The notes below the pieces were generated by a model. It ran no database searches, was not told where the DNA came from, and worked only from the letters and a program-made list of their open reading frames with translations. Below are positions 8,693-16,537 of a stretch of DNA of 64,000 bases, piece by piece (the first letter of the stretch is position 1; the number at the start of each line of letters is the position of its first letter). The position numbers were made by a program, and so were the translations under genes. Source of the stretch: JBBSAT01 sp044223665 (GTDB lineage Bacteria > Myxococcota_A > Polyangia > Polyangiales > Sandaracinaceae); contig JBGALT010000022.1 in the NCBI GenBank assembly GCA_044223665.1, forward strand, positions 1 through 64,000, written 5' to 3'.

Positions 8693-8732
8693 GCGTCGAT
8701 CACGTTGGTGGAGGGAACCGAAACCAACGTGA
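8693..8732 (+). repeat. Post-stop repeat, copy 1, with hairpin
   Basis: The first 37 bases (8693-8729) match 52252-52288 at 31 of 37 positions, including the core GAGGGANCCGANACC. Both copies begin exactly two bases after a stop codon. In this copy TCACGTTGGT (8700-8709) pairs perfectly with ACCAACGTGA (8723-8732), giving a 10-bp stem with a 13-base loop. There is no T-run, so a classical terminator is not evident. It may be a 3'-end processing or mobile element; function is unknown. Confidence 0.55.
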
Positions 8733-9381
8733 GAGCGCGGCTCGGCGGGAGGGGCCCCACATCCGGCTTTGCCGGTGTGGGCGAGGGGCTGCGGGCAGCC
8801 CCTCGGGAGAAAGGAACAGCAAGTGAGCGACGCGATCAAGCGCCGCGACCGCCGCTGTGAGGCCTTCGCCGGTCGCTCGCGCGCACGAGTCGTGATCGGC
8901 TCGCCCGCGGGTGCGGTGTGCGGCGAGCCCTCGTTCCCAGGGTGATCGGCGACGGCGAACGCGCGCCCTCGAGTCAGTTAGCGCGCCCGCCTCGCCGTTC
9001 GCCACGGCGGGGGCCACAGCGCCGCCTCCGGCTTCGCTGACGCCGGTCTCCAGGCGGAGGACGTGACTCGGCGCCAGGGCGTCGGCGGATCACGAGCGCT
9101 CCGTCAAAAGCTCGTCGCGGGCCCGCGCCGGAAGCTCGGCGTTTCGGGGCGTGTCCAGAAAACGGCGCCGAATTCACGCCCTCGCGCGGCGCGTGGGCTC
9201 GCCGCGACGACGGCACACGCGTTGCTGGACCTTCTGCTCGAGAGCGTCCGCGGAACCCATCCCCCCCTCCCCCCGCGGTCGCTCTCCCCTCTTCGCCCGT
9301 CCGGTCGTGCGCCTCGCGCATGGCCGCGCGCCGGGCTCGCTCCGTCCGCTCGCCACGCCTCACCGAAAGAGCCGACCCTCC
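8733..9381. other. Gene-poor 650-bp stretch with hairpins
   Basis: No gene is supported here. Two stem-loops occur in series. One at about 8756-8782 is CCCACATCCGGC with GCCGGTGTGGG. The other at 8783-8804 is GAGGGGCTG with CAGCCCCTC. At 8893-8908 the sequence TGATCGGCTCGCCCGC is identical to the outer end of the 76-bp dispersed repeat found at 16, 43 and 63 kb, so a truncated copy may lie here. The 3' part (9100-9381) is the leader of flhF, in which I see no clear sigma-28 or sigma-54 promoter. Confidence 0.45.
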
Positions 9382-10473
9382 ATGAGCCAGCAGCCCGCAC
9401 GAGTGCTCGCCCCGGAAGCGCCCGACGCCAACGCGCGGCGCGCGCGGATCGGTGAGCCGCCGAGCGGGATCTCGACGAAGACCGCGGGCCCGCTCGAGGC
9501 CACGTTCTCGGCCCGCGACCTCGACCAGGCGATGGCGCTCGCCAAGCGGGCGCTCGGTCCCGACGCGCTGATCGTCTCCTCGCGGCGCATCGACGTCCCC
9601 GGACGGCCGACTCGCTTCGAGGTCCACGCGACGCTCGGCGGCATGCCGGAGATGAGCGCGCCGGCGATCGCGCCCGACGCGGGCGATGCGCGCTTGAGCG
9701 CGGTGCTGCCGCGCGTGCCCTCGCTGCTCGAGCGCGTGCTGCGCGACAACGACGTGCCCGCCGGCTTCGCGCGCGAGATCGCCGAGCAGGAAGGGCGCCC
9801 CGCGCGCAGCCTCGCCGAGCTCCGCACCTCGCTCTGCGCGATCCTCCGAGCGCGCGTCGGCTTCGGCGATCGCACGGCGAGCGCCCGCATCGTGGCGCTC
9901 GTGGGCCCGACCGGCGTCGGCAAGACGACGACCATCGCCAAGCTCGCGGCGCGCGATGCGCTCCTGCACCGGCGGCGCGTGGTGCTCGTCTCGATGGACG
10001 ACTATCGCGTCGGCGGCGCCGACCAGCTCGCGAGCTTCGCCGATCTGATCGGCGTGCCCTTCGCGGCGGCGAGCGACCCGGCCTCGCTCGCGCAGGTGCT
10101 GGCCGCGTACGCGTGGGCCGATCGCATCTACGTCGACACCGCCGGCCGCTCCCCGCGCGACCACGCCGCCATGGAGCGCATGGCGCAGACGCTCGCCTCG
10201 GCGGGTGCCGCGGTCGCGCTCGCGATCCCGGCCAACGCCCGCAGCACCGAGCTCGGCAAGATCTTGCAGCAGCACGCGCCACTCGCGCCGTGCGCGCTCG
10301 TCGTCACCAAGCTCGACGAGGCCGAGCTCGTGGGCGGCGCGCTCCTCGCGGCGCTCTCGTCGCAGATGCCCATCGCGCACTTCACCACCGGCCAGCGCGT
10401 GCCCGAGGACATCGAGGCGGCGAGCGCCGAGAAGCTGACGTCGTTCCTGCTCGGAGAAGGGGTGATCACGTGA
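9382..10473 (+). CDS. flhF: FlhF, flagellar placement GTPase
   Basis: The product is 363 residues from the ATG at 9382. The N-terminal part has the FlhF-type DLDQAMALAKRALGPDALIVSSRR block. The SRP-type GTPase domain carries G1 GPTGVGKTTTIAKLAA (about residue 175), SMDDYRVGGADQL, YVDTAGRSPRD and LVVTKLDEAELVGGAL (TKLDE is the base-specificity motif). In polar flagellates FlhF sets where the flagellum is built and pairs with FlhG. The stop overlaps the flhG start by 4 bp, so the two are coupled. FlhF with FlhG suggests a controlled number of polar or regularly placed flagella. Confidence 0.95.
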   Translation: MSQQPARVLAPEAPDANARRARIGEPPSGISTKTAGPLEATFSARDLDQAMALAKRALGPDALIVSSRRIDVPGRPTRFEVHATLGGMPEMSAPAIAPDAGDARLSAVLPRVPSLLERVLRDNDVPAGFAREIAEQEGRPARSLAELRTSLCAILRARVGFGDRTASARIVALVGPTGVGKTTTIAKLAARDALLHRRRVVLVSMDDYRVGGADQLASFADLIGVPFAAASDPASLAQVLAAYAWADRIYVDTAGRSPRDHAAMERMAQTLASAGAAVALAIPANARSTELGKILQQHAPLAPCALVVTKLDEAELVGGALLAALSSQMPIAHFTTGQRVPEDIEAASAEKLTSFLLGEGVIT

Positions 10474-11390
10474 GCCGCGGCCTCTCCTTGCTCGCGAGCA
10501 TCGATTCCAACGCGCGTCCCGAGCACGTCACGCTCGGGCGGCCCTCGCTCACGCCGGTCGATCAGGCCTCCGGGCTGCGGCGCATGCCGCGTCCCGGCGA
10601 GATCGAGCGCCACGCGCGCCAGCGTGCTCCCGGGGCCCCGCTCCGCGTCGCGGTGACGAGCGGCAAGGGCGGCGTCGGCAAGACGACGGTGGCCTCGAAC
10701 CTCGCCGCGATCTGGGCGCGGAGCGGCCGGCGGACGCTCGTCGTCGACGGCGATCTGGGCCTGGCGTGCATGGACCTCGCGCTCGGCGTCGCCCCGCGCC
10801 TCGATCTCGTGGATCACCTCGAGGGTCGCGCCGCGCTCGACGACGTCCTCGTCGGCGGTCCCTTCGGGATGCAGCTCCTGCCGGCCTCGAGCGGCCGCTT
10901 CGATGCGGCGAACCTCGGCGCGAGCGGTCGCGCCGCGCTCCGACGTGCGATCGACGCCGTGGCGGCGCGCTTCGAGGTCGTCGTCGTCGACACGGGAGCC
11001 GGCCTCGGCGCCACCGCCGTGGAGCTGGCCGGCAACGCCGACGAGGTCGTGCTCGTGACGACCGCCGAGCCCGCCGCCCTCCGCGACGCGTACGCGATGA
11101 CCAAGGTGCTCTCGGAGCGCACGGCGCTGCCGCTCCTGCGCGTCGTCGTGAACCAGGTCGACCAGCTCTCGGACGGTCACCGCACCTACGAGCGGCTCGT
11201 CGGTCTCGCCGCCCGCTTTCTCGAGATCCGCCTCGCCTACGGCGGTGGTCTCGCGCGCGACGTCGCGCTCGCCGAAGGCGCCGCCCACGGCGTCCCCCTC
11301 GCTCTCGCGGAGCCGAGCTCTCAGCCGGCCCGGGTTCTCGGTGATCTCGTTTCTCAGCTCGATCGGGAGGTCGTGACGAAGCCATGCTGA
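10470..11390 (+). CDS. flhG: FlhG (FleN/YlxH), MinD-like flagellar number ATPase
   Basis: The product is 306 residues from a GTG at 10470. A deviant Walker A motif, TSGKGGVGKTTVASNLAA, is at about residues 62-78. It is followed by VVDGDLGLACMDLALGV and VVVVDTGAGLGATAVELAGNADEVVLVTTAEP, which is the ParA/MinD fold. FlhG limits flagellar number by stimulating the FlhF GTPase and, in some bacteria, by acting on the master regulator. Its N-terminus contains a short Gln/Arg-rich segment of the kind that activates FlhF in other species. The gene is sandwiched between flhF and fliA with overlapping ends. Confidence 0.95.
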   Translation: MSRGLSLLASIDSNARPEHVTLGRPSLTPVDQASGLRRMPRPGEIERHARQRAPGAPLRVAVTSGKGGVGKTTVASNLAAIWARSGRRTLVVDGDLGLACMDLALGVAPRLDLVDHLEGRAALDDVLVGGPFGMQLLPASSGRFDAANLGASGRAALRRAIDAVAARFEVVVVDTGAGLGATAVELAGNADEVVLVTTAEPAALRDAYAMTKVLSERTALPLLRVVVNQVDQLSDGHRTYERLVGLAARFLEIRLAYGGGLARDVALAEGAAHGVPLALAEPSSQPARVLGDLVSQLDREVVTKPC

Positions 11391-12115
11391 ACGCAGCCCA
11401 ACACCACCGCGGCTCGGAAGAGCGCAAGCGCCTGATCGAGATCGGCATCCCGCTCGTGCGACGCATCGCGTTCCGCATGGCGCGTCGTCTGCCGCCGAGC
11501 GTCGAGGTCGACGACCTCATCTCGGCCGGCACCGAAGGGCTCGTGCGCGCGGTCGATGCCTACGACCCCACGCGCAACGATCGCTTCGAGCCCTACGCGG
11601 AGAGCCGCATCCGCGGCGCGATCCTCGACGAGCTGCGCGCGGCCGACGTGCTCACGCGCCACGGCCGGAGCCGCATGGCGCAGGTGAGCCGCGCGATCGC
11701 CAAGCTCGAGCACCAGCTGCAGCGCGCGCCCACCGAGGAGGAGATCGCGGCCGAGCTGCAGCTCCCGCTGGCCGAGTACCAGCAGCTCGCGATGGAGCTC
11801 TCTCGCGCGCCGGCGATCGGCCGCCTCGGCGAGCACGATCCGGACGACGTCGCGTCGGCCGCGCTCGACCCGGCCGCGCTCTTCGCCGAGGCCGAGCTCC
11901 GCGGCCACCTCGTGAAGGCCATCCAGACCCTGCCCGAGCGCACGCAGCAGGTGCTCGCGCTCTACTACCAGCACGAGTGCACCCAGGCCGAGATCGGCAA
12001 GATCATGGGCGTCACCGAGAGCCGCGTCTGCCAGATCCTCGGCGAGGCGCACGCGCGCCTGCGCGCCAAGCTCGCGACGCACGCGATCGGCCCCGCGTTC
12101 GTCGAGAAGGACTGA
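11384..12115 (+). CDS. fliA: FliA, flagellar sigma-28 factor
   Basis: A 243-residue sigma-70-family protein with regions 2, 3 and 4. Region 2 includes EVDDLISAGTEGLVRAVDAYDP and FEPYAESRIRGAILDELRAAD; the last stretch is characteristic of FliA/WhiG sigma-28. Region 4 carries TLPERTQQVLALYYQHECTQ and a helix-turn-helix, EIGKIMGVTESRVCQI. It directs late flagellar transcription and should be held by the FlgM encoded at 17725. The ATG lies inside the end of flhG (7-bp overlap). It is followed after 3 bp by flgF. Confidence 0.96.
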   Translation: MLNAAQHHRGSEERKRLIEIGIPLVRRIAFRMARRLPPSVEVDDLISAGTEGLVRAVDAYDPTRNDRFEPYAESRIRGAILDELRAADVLTRHGRSRMAQVSRAIAKLEHQLQRAPTEEEIAAELQLPLAEYQQLAMELSRAPAIGRLGEHDPDDVASAALDPAALFAEAELRGHLVKAIQTLPERTQQVLALYYQHECTQAEIGKIMGVTESRVCQILGEAHARLRAKLATHAIGPAFVEKD

Positions 12116-12118
12116 CGC

Positions 12119-12871
12119 GTGTCGGACGGGATCTACGCCGCGTTGTCGGGCGCGATCGCCGCCGAACGATCGCTCGACGTCGTGGCGAACAACGTCGCCA
12201 ACGTCGGCACCGACGGCTTCCGCGGAGAGCGCCTCGCCTTCCGCGAGACGATGGCGCGCGCCACGAGCACGAGCCCGACGCCCACGACGCTCCGCTTCAC
12301 CGAGATCGAGGAGTCGCGCGTCGACCTGACCGAAGGGCCACTCCGCGAGACGGGCAACCCGCTCGATCTCGCGATCTCGGGCGGCGACGCCTTCTTCGCG
12401 GTGCGCACGCCCGACGGCGAGCGCTACACGCGCGCGGGCTCGTTCGTCGTCGGCACGGACGGCGTCGTGCAGACGCGCGATGGCTATCCGCTGCTCTCCG
12501 ACGGCCCGCCGGGAACGGATCGCCCGCCGGTGGTCGTCCCGACCGGTACGACCCAGGTAACGGTCGGGAGCGACGGAACCTTGAGCAGCGGCGAGCAGAC
12601 GCTCGGCCGCGTGGGCCTGGTGCGCTTCGAGCGCGCGAGCGACCTGATCTCCAACGGCACCGCGCTCTACACCGTGCGCCCGGGCGCGGCGCCGACGCAC
12701 GCGAGCGACGCGACCGTCGTCCAGGGCTTCCTCGAGGGCGCCAACGTCGGCCCCATCTCCGGGATGAACGAGCTCATCACCGCGAGCCGCACCTTCGAGT
12801 CGTTCCAGCGCGTCATCCAGACGTTCCAGCAGCTCGACGATCGCACCGCGCGCGATCTGGCGAAGGGCTAG
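12119..12871 (+). CDS. flgF: FlgF, flagellar proximal rod protein
   Basis: The 250-residue product has the flagellar rod/hook architecture. The N-terminal helix is YAALSGAIAAERSLDVVANNVANVGTDGFRGERLAF, the central segment carries GNPLDLAISGGDAFFAV, and the C-terminal helix is ISGMNELITASRTFESFQRVIQT. This is typical of FlgF, located in the rod below FlgG. It is shorter and less FlgG-like than its neighbour, and the fliA-flgF-flgG order fits FlgF rather than a second FlgG. GTG start. The 46-bp spacer to flgG contains a small hairpin (GTCCGG at 12884-12889 with CCGGAC at 12895-12900) and an AAGGAG ribosome site. Confidence 0.92.
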   Translation: MSDGIYAALSGAIAAERSLDVVANNVANVGTDGFRGERLAFRETMARATSTSPTPTTLRFTEIEESRVDLTEGPLRETGNPLDLAISGGDAFFAVRTPDGERYTRAGSFVVGTDGVVQTRDGYPLLSDGPPGTDRPPVVVPTGTTQVTVGSDGTLSSGEQTLGRVGLVRFERASDLISNGTALYTVRPGAAPTHASDATVVQGFLEGANVGPISGMNELITASRTFESFQRVIQTFQQLDDRTARDLAKG

Positions 12872-12917
12872 CGAGAAGTGCTCGTCCGGAGAGCCCGGAC
12901 GGGAGAAGGAGACGACG

Positions 12918-13700
12918 ATGTTCCGAGCCCTGCACACCGCCGCGACCGGCATGATGGCCGAGCAGACGCACATCGACGTCATCTCGAACAACATGGCCAA
13001 CGTGCAGACGACCGGGTACCGGCGCCTGCACGCCGAGTTCCGCGATCTCGTCTACCAAGAGCAGCGCGCGCCCGGCGCGCGCACGGCGCAGGGACAGGTC
13101 GTCCCGACGGGCGTGATGATCGGCACCGGCACGCGCCTGGCGTCGACCGAGATGTCGATGGCGCAGGGAACGCTCAGCCCGACCGGCAACCCGCTCGATC
13201 TCGCGATCGAGGGGAACGGCTTCTTCCAGGTGCGCCGGCCCGACGGAACGCTGGCCTACACGCGCAACGGCAACTTCTCGCTCGATCCGGAGGGGCGCCT
13301 CGTGACGAGCGATGGCTTGCAGGTCGAGCCCTCGATCACGGTCCCGCAGGGCGTGACCTCGATCAACATCGCGGCCGACGGAACCGTCACCTGCCAGATG
13401 CCGAGCTCGGGCGAGACGCAGGAGGTCGGCCGCGTCGAGCTCGCCTCGTTCCCGAACATGACCGGGCTCGAGGCGCTCGGCCGCAATCTGTACCGCGCGA
13501 CGACGGCGAGCGGCCCCGCGCTCACGGCGCAGCCGGGCAACGAAGGCCTCGGCACCGTCTCGCAAGGAATGCTCGAGGGATCGAACGTCGAGGTCGTGAC
13601 CGAGATGATCGACCTCATCTCGAGCCAGCGCGCCTACGAGCTCAACAACCGCGTCGTGCAGGCCGCCGACGAGATGCTCCGCAAGGCCACGGAGGGATGA
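12918..13700 (+). CDS. flgG: FlgG, flagellar distal rod protein
   Basis: The product has 260 residues, exactly the usual FlgG length. It opens with MFRALHTAATGMMAEQTHID and VISNNMANVQTTGYRR, carries GNPLDLAIEGNGFFQV in the middle, and closes with LEGSNVEVVTEMIDLISSQR and AYELNNRVVQAADEML. All are hallmark FlgG blocks. FlgG polymerises as the distal rod through the peptidoglycan and the P and L rings. The stop overlaps the flgA start (ATGA), so ring-assembly genes follow in the same transcript. Confidence 0.97.
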   Translation: MFRALHTAATGMMAEQTHIDVISNNMANVQTTGYRRLHAEFRDLVYQEQRAPGARTAQGQVVPTGVMIGTGTRLASTEMSMAQGTLSPTGNPLDLAIEGNGFFQVRRPDGTLAYTRNGNFSLDPEGRLVTSDGLQVEPSITVPQGVTSINIAADGTVTCQMPSSGETQEVGRVELASFPNMTGLEALGRNLYRATTASGPALTAQPGNEGLGTVSQGMLEGSNVEVVTEMIDLISSQRAYELNNRVVQAADEMLRKATEG

Positions 13701-14392
13701 CCGTGCGCGCGCTCGTCGTCGCTCTCGCTCTCGTCCTCTTCGTGCCTGCGCTCGTCGCCGCGCAGGAAGATCGCGTGCATCTGTCCGAGATCGTCCCGGC
13801 GCTCGCCGGGAGCGACTTCGGCGCGATCGATCTCGGGGCCGCGCCGGCACCGGGCACCTCGCGCACGATCCGCCGCGCCGAGATCCTCGCGGCCATCACC
13901 GCCGCGGGCCGCTCGGCGGACGGCCTGGCGATCCCGCGCCAGGCGCGCATCGAGCGACGCGCGATCACGCTGAGCGCCGATCAGGTGGAAGAGCGCGTGC
14001 GCGACGCGGTCGAGGCCGCCGTCGGTCCCTGCCAGGTGGACAGCCTCGTGGTGACGACGAGCGCGACGATCGGCGAGGGCCCACTCGACGTGCACGCGAC
14101 CGGGCCCGCGCGACCGGTGGACGGCGCCGCGATCGTGATGCTCGACCTGCGCAGCGGCGCGCTCGCGACGCACCTCTCGGCCCGCGTGGATCTGACGTGC
14201 CCGGAGGCCGTCGTCCGCTCGGGAAGCCACGTGACGGTCGTCGCGCGCTCGGGCGCGGTCCGCGCGAGCGCTCCCGGCGTCGTGCGCGGCGAGGGCCGCG
14301 TGGGCGACGTCGTGCACGTGCGCGTCGACACGACGGGCGCGCTCGTCGAAGGCCGCGTCGTCGACGCCAGCACCGTGGAGATCGGGCCGTGA
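13697..14392 (+). CDS. flgA: FlgA, P-ring assembly chaperone
   Basis: A 231-residue periplasmic protein with a signal peptide (RALVVALALVLFVPALVAAQ). The C-terminal half fits the FlgA/SAF-type beta-clip, with LDLRSGALATHLSARVDL, VVRSGSHVTVVARSGAVRAS and GEGRVGDVVHVRV. FlgA chaperones FlgI into the P-ring. The N-terminal domain is only weakly conserved, as usual for FlgA. The position between flgG and flgH-flgI is the classical one. The 4-bp overlap with flgG implies coupling. Confidence 0.88.
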   Translation: MTVRALVVALALVLFVPALVAAQEDRVHLSEIVPALAGSDFGAIDLGAAPAPGTSRTIRRAEILAAITAAGRSADGLAIPRQARIERRAITLSADQVEERVRDAVEAAVGPCQVDSLVVTTSATIGEGPLDVHATGPARPVDGAAIVMLDLRSGALATHLSARVDLTCPEAVVRSGSHVTVVARSGAVRASAPGVVRGEGRVGDVVHVRVDTTGALVEGRVVDASTVEIGP

Positions 14393-14417
14393 GTCGGCGC
14401 GCGATGGAGATCTCGTC

Positions 14418-15164
14418 ATGAACCTGCCCACGCAGCGCGAGCGCGACCTCTTCACGATGCTCTGCGTCGCCTTCTGGATCGCGGGCGCGACCCTCCTCGC
14501 GGCCTGCACGCTGAGCGGCTGCGGCGAAGTGCAGCACATCCGTTCGCACACGGCGCGTCATCGCGACTACGACCCGGGCGCCTACGAGGAGGAGCCGCAC
14601 GCGGTCTCGCAGGGCTCGCTCTGGCGCGACACCTCGCGCGGCCTCTTCGCCGACTTCCGCGCCGCGCACGTGGGGGACCTCGTCACCGTCGTGATCGACG
14701 AGAGCCCCACCGCGACGGGCGATGCGCAGGTGCAGACCGATCGGCAGCAGAGCTACGAGATGGGCGTCGACGGCCTCTTCGGCCTGACGGCGGCGATCGC
14801 GCGCGCCTATCCGGACCTGAACCCGGAGCAGCTCATCGGCCTCGTCAGCCACAACACCTTCCAGGGCGGCGGCAGCACGGCGCGCTCGAGCCGCATCCAC
14901 GCCTCGATCGCCGCGCGCGTGCGCCGCGTGCTGCCGAACGGCGACCTCTTCGTCGAGGGGACGAAGGTGCTGATGATCAACGACGAGGAGCTCCACATCT
15001 ACGTCTCGGGCGTCGTGCGCCCGGCCGACATCATCGAGGACAACTCGGTCTCGAGCGCGCGCCTGGCCGACGCGGAGATCGAGTTCTCGGGCCGCGGCGG
15101 CGTGACCGACGCGACGCACCCCGGCTGGCTCGCGCAGATCCTCCAGCAAATCGCTCCATTTTGA
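14418..15164 (+). CDS. flgH: FlgH, flagellar L-ring lipoprotein
   Basis: The 248-residue product has a lipoprotein signal whose lipobox LSGC ends near residue 35, preceded by a rather long charged N-terminus (NLPTQRERDLF). The mature part has the FlgH blocks GSLWRD, GLFADFRAAHVGDLVTVVIDES, LPNGDLFVEGTKVLMINDEE and the VSGVVRPADI pattern. FlgH forms the outer-membrane L-ring, showing that the organism builds a Gram-negative type flagellum. An 82-bp spacer separates it from flgI. Confidence 0.95.
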   Translation: MNLPTQRERDLFTMLCVAFWIAGATLLAACTLSGCGEVQHIRSHTARHRDYDPGAYEEEPHAVSQGSLWRDTSRGLFADFRAAHVGDLVTVVIDESPTATGDAQVQTDRQQSYEMGVDGLFGLTAAIARAYPDLNPEQLIGLVSHNTFQGGGSTARSSRIHASIAARVRRVLPNGDLFVEGTKVLMINDEELHIYVSGVVRPADIIEDNSVSSARLADAEIEFSGRGGVTDATHPGWLAQILQQIAPF

Positions 15165-15246
15165 CGACGCGGCTCCTCGCTCTCCCCCTCCTCGTCCTCG
15201 TCCGTTCCCGGCCGCTCCTGAAGCGAAAAGAAATCGGAGACGCCCC

Positions 15247-16359
15247 ATGAAGCGCTCGCTCACCTTCGTCGTCGTCCTCGCGCTCGCCTCCGCGCTCGCG
15301 CTGCCCTCGTCGGCGTCGGCGTCGCGGATCCTCGAGCTGACGGACGTGGCTGGCGTGCGCGAGAACCAGCTGATCGGCTACGGGCTCGTCGTCGGCCTGG
15401 CGAACACGGGCGACACCGGCGCCTCGCGCTTCACGCTCCAGAGCGTGGCCGCGATGCTGCGGCGCCTCGGCGCGACGATCGAGCCCTCGATGATCCAGAC
15501 GCGCAATGCGGCGGCCGTGATGGTGACCGCGACGCTGCCGCCGGAGGGCAACCCGGGCACGCCCATCGACGTGACCGTGAGCTCGATGGGCAACGCGCGC
15601 TCGCTGATGGGCGGCACACTGCTCCAGACGCCTCTGCTCGGCGCCGACGGAAACGTCTACGCGGTCGCCCAGGGCGCCGTGATGGTCGGCGGCTTCGGCG
15701 CGACCGGCGCGAGCGGCACGTCCACGGTCGTCAATCACCTCACCGCCGGCCGCGTGCCGAGCGGCGGCATCATCGAGCGCCGCGCGCCGGGGAGCACGTT
15801 CTCCACGGACGGCCCGATCCTCCTCACGCTGCGCGATCCCTCGTTCGTGACGGCGCGCCGCATCGCGACGGCGATCGAGGCCTCGATCGGGGCGGGCAGC
15901 GCCGAGGCGGTCGACGCCTCCTCCGTCGCGATCACGGTGCCCGACCAGTTCGCCGGCGATCGCGTGGGCCTGCTGGCGCAGGTGCAGCTGCTCGAGGTCG
16001 AGCCCGAGGCGTCGGCGCGCGTCGTGATCGACGAGCGGACCGGCACCGTCGTGATCGGCTCCGCGGTGCGCCTGCGCGAGGCCGCGGTCGCGCACGGTGG
16101 GCTCACCGTGGAGATCGAGGAGTCGACCGCGGTCAGCCAGCCGATGCCCTTCGGCGGCGGCACGACGGTGGCGGCGCCCGAGTCGCAGGTCGGCATGGAG
16201 GAGCAGATGGGCGACCTCCACTACGTCGCGCAGTCGGCGGACCTGCACGACGTCGTGATGGTGATGAACGCCCTCGGCGCCTCGCCGCGCGACCTGATCA
16301 CGATCTTCCAGGCCCTGCACACCGCCGGCGCCCTCGACGCCGAGATCGAAACACAGTGA
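15247..16359 (+). CDS. flgI: FlgI, flagellar P-ring protein
   Basis: The 370-residue product has a signal peptide (LALASALALPSSASAS) and the FlgI blocks ILELTDVAGVRENQLIGYGL, VVGLANTGDT, VMVTATLPPEGNPGTPIDV, SSMGNARSLMGGTLLQTPL and the C-terminal QSADLHDVVMVMNALGASPR. FlgI makes the P-ring bushing in the peptidoglycan and needs FlgA. The size is normal. Downstream of the stop there is a 178-bp spacer made almost entirely of copies of a GC-rich repeat, before flgJ. Confidence 0.97.
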   Translation: MKRSLTFVVVLALASALALPSSASASRILELTDVAGVRENQLIGYGLVVGLANTGDTGASRFTLQSVAAMLRRLGATIEPSMIQTRNAAAVMVTATLPPEGNPGTPIDVTVSSMGNARSLMGGTLLQTPLLGADGNVYAVAQGAVMVGGFGATGASGTSTVVNHLTAGRVPSGGIIERRAPGSTFSTDGPILLTLRDPSFVTARRIATAIEASIGAGSAEAVDASSVAITVPDQFAGDRVGLLAQVQLLEVEPEASARVVIDERTGTVVIGSAVRLREAAVAHGGLTVEIEESTAVSQPMPFGGGTTVAAPESQVGMEEQMGDLHYVAQSADLHDVVMVMNALGASPRDLITIFQALHTAGALDAEIETQ

Positions 16360-16367
16360 ATCGGCGC

Positions 16368-16528
16368 GCCCACTCCGGCCCCTCCCGTCCGCGGGCTACG
16401 GATCGGCTCGCCCGCTCCGGGCCCTCCCGTCCGCGGGCTACGCCCGCTCCCGTACGGGACCTCCGGGGCGAGCACTCTTTGCCCCGGGCTACGCCCGCTC
16501 CCGTCCGGGTCCTGCGGGGCGAGCACTC
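16368..16528 (+). repeat. Tandem and partial copies of a 76-bp GC-rich dispersed repeat
   Basis: The full copy is 16401-16476. It begins GATCGGCTCGCCCGCTCCGG and ends CTCCGGGGCGAGCACT. A partial copy of its first half precedes it (16368-16400), and a copy of its second half follows (16478-16528). The ends TCGCCCGCTCCGG and CTCCGGGGCGAGC are partly complementary, so a long hairpin can form. Near-identical copies lie in opposite orientation at 43763-43840 (inside a kinase gene) and 63429-63493. The array fills the spacer between flgI and flgJ. Confidence 0.85.
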
Positions 16529-16537
16529 GAGGCGTCA

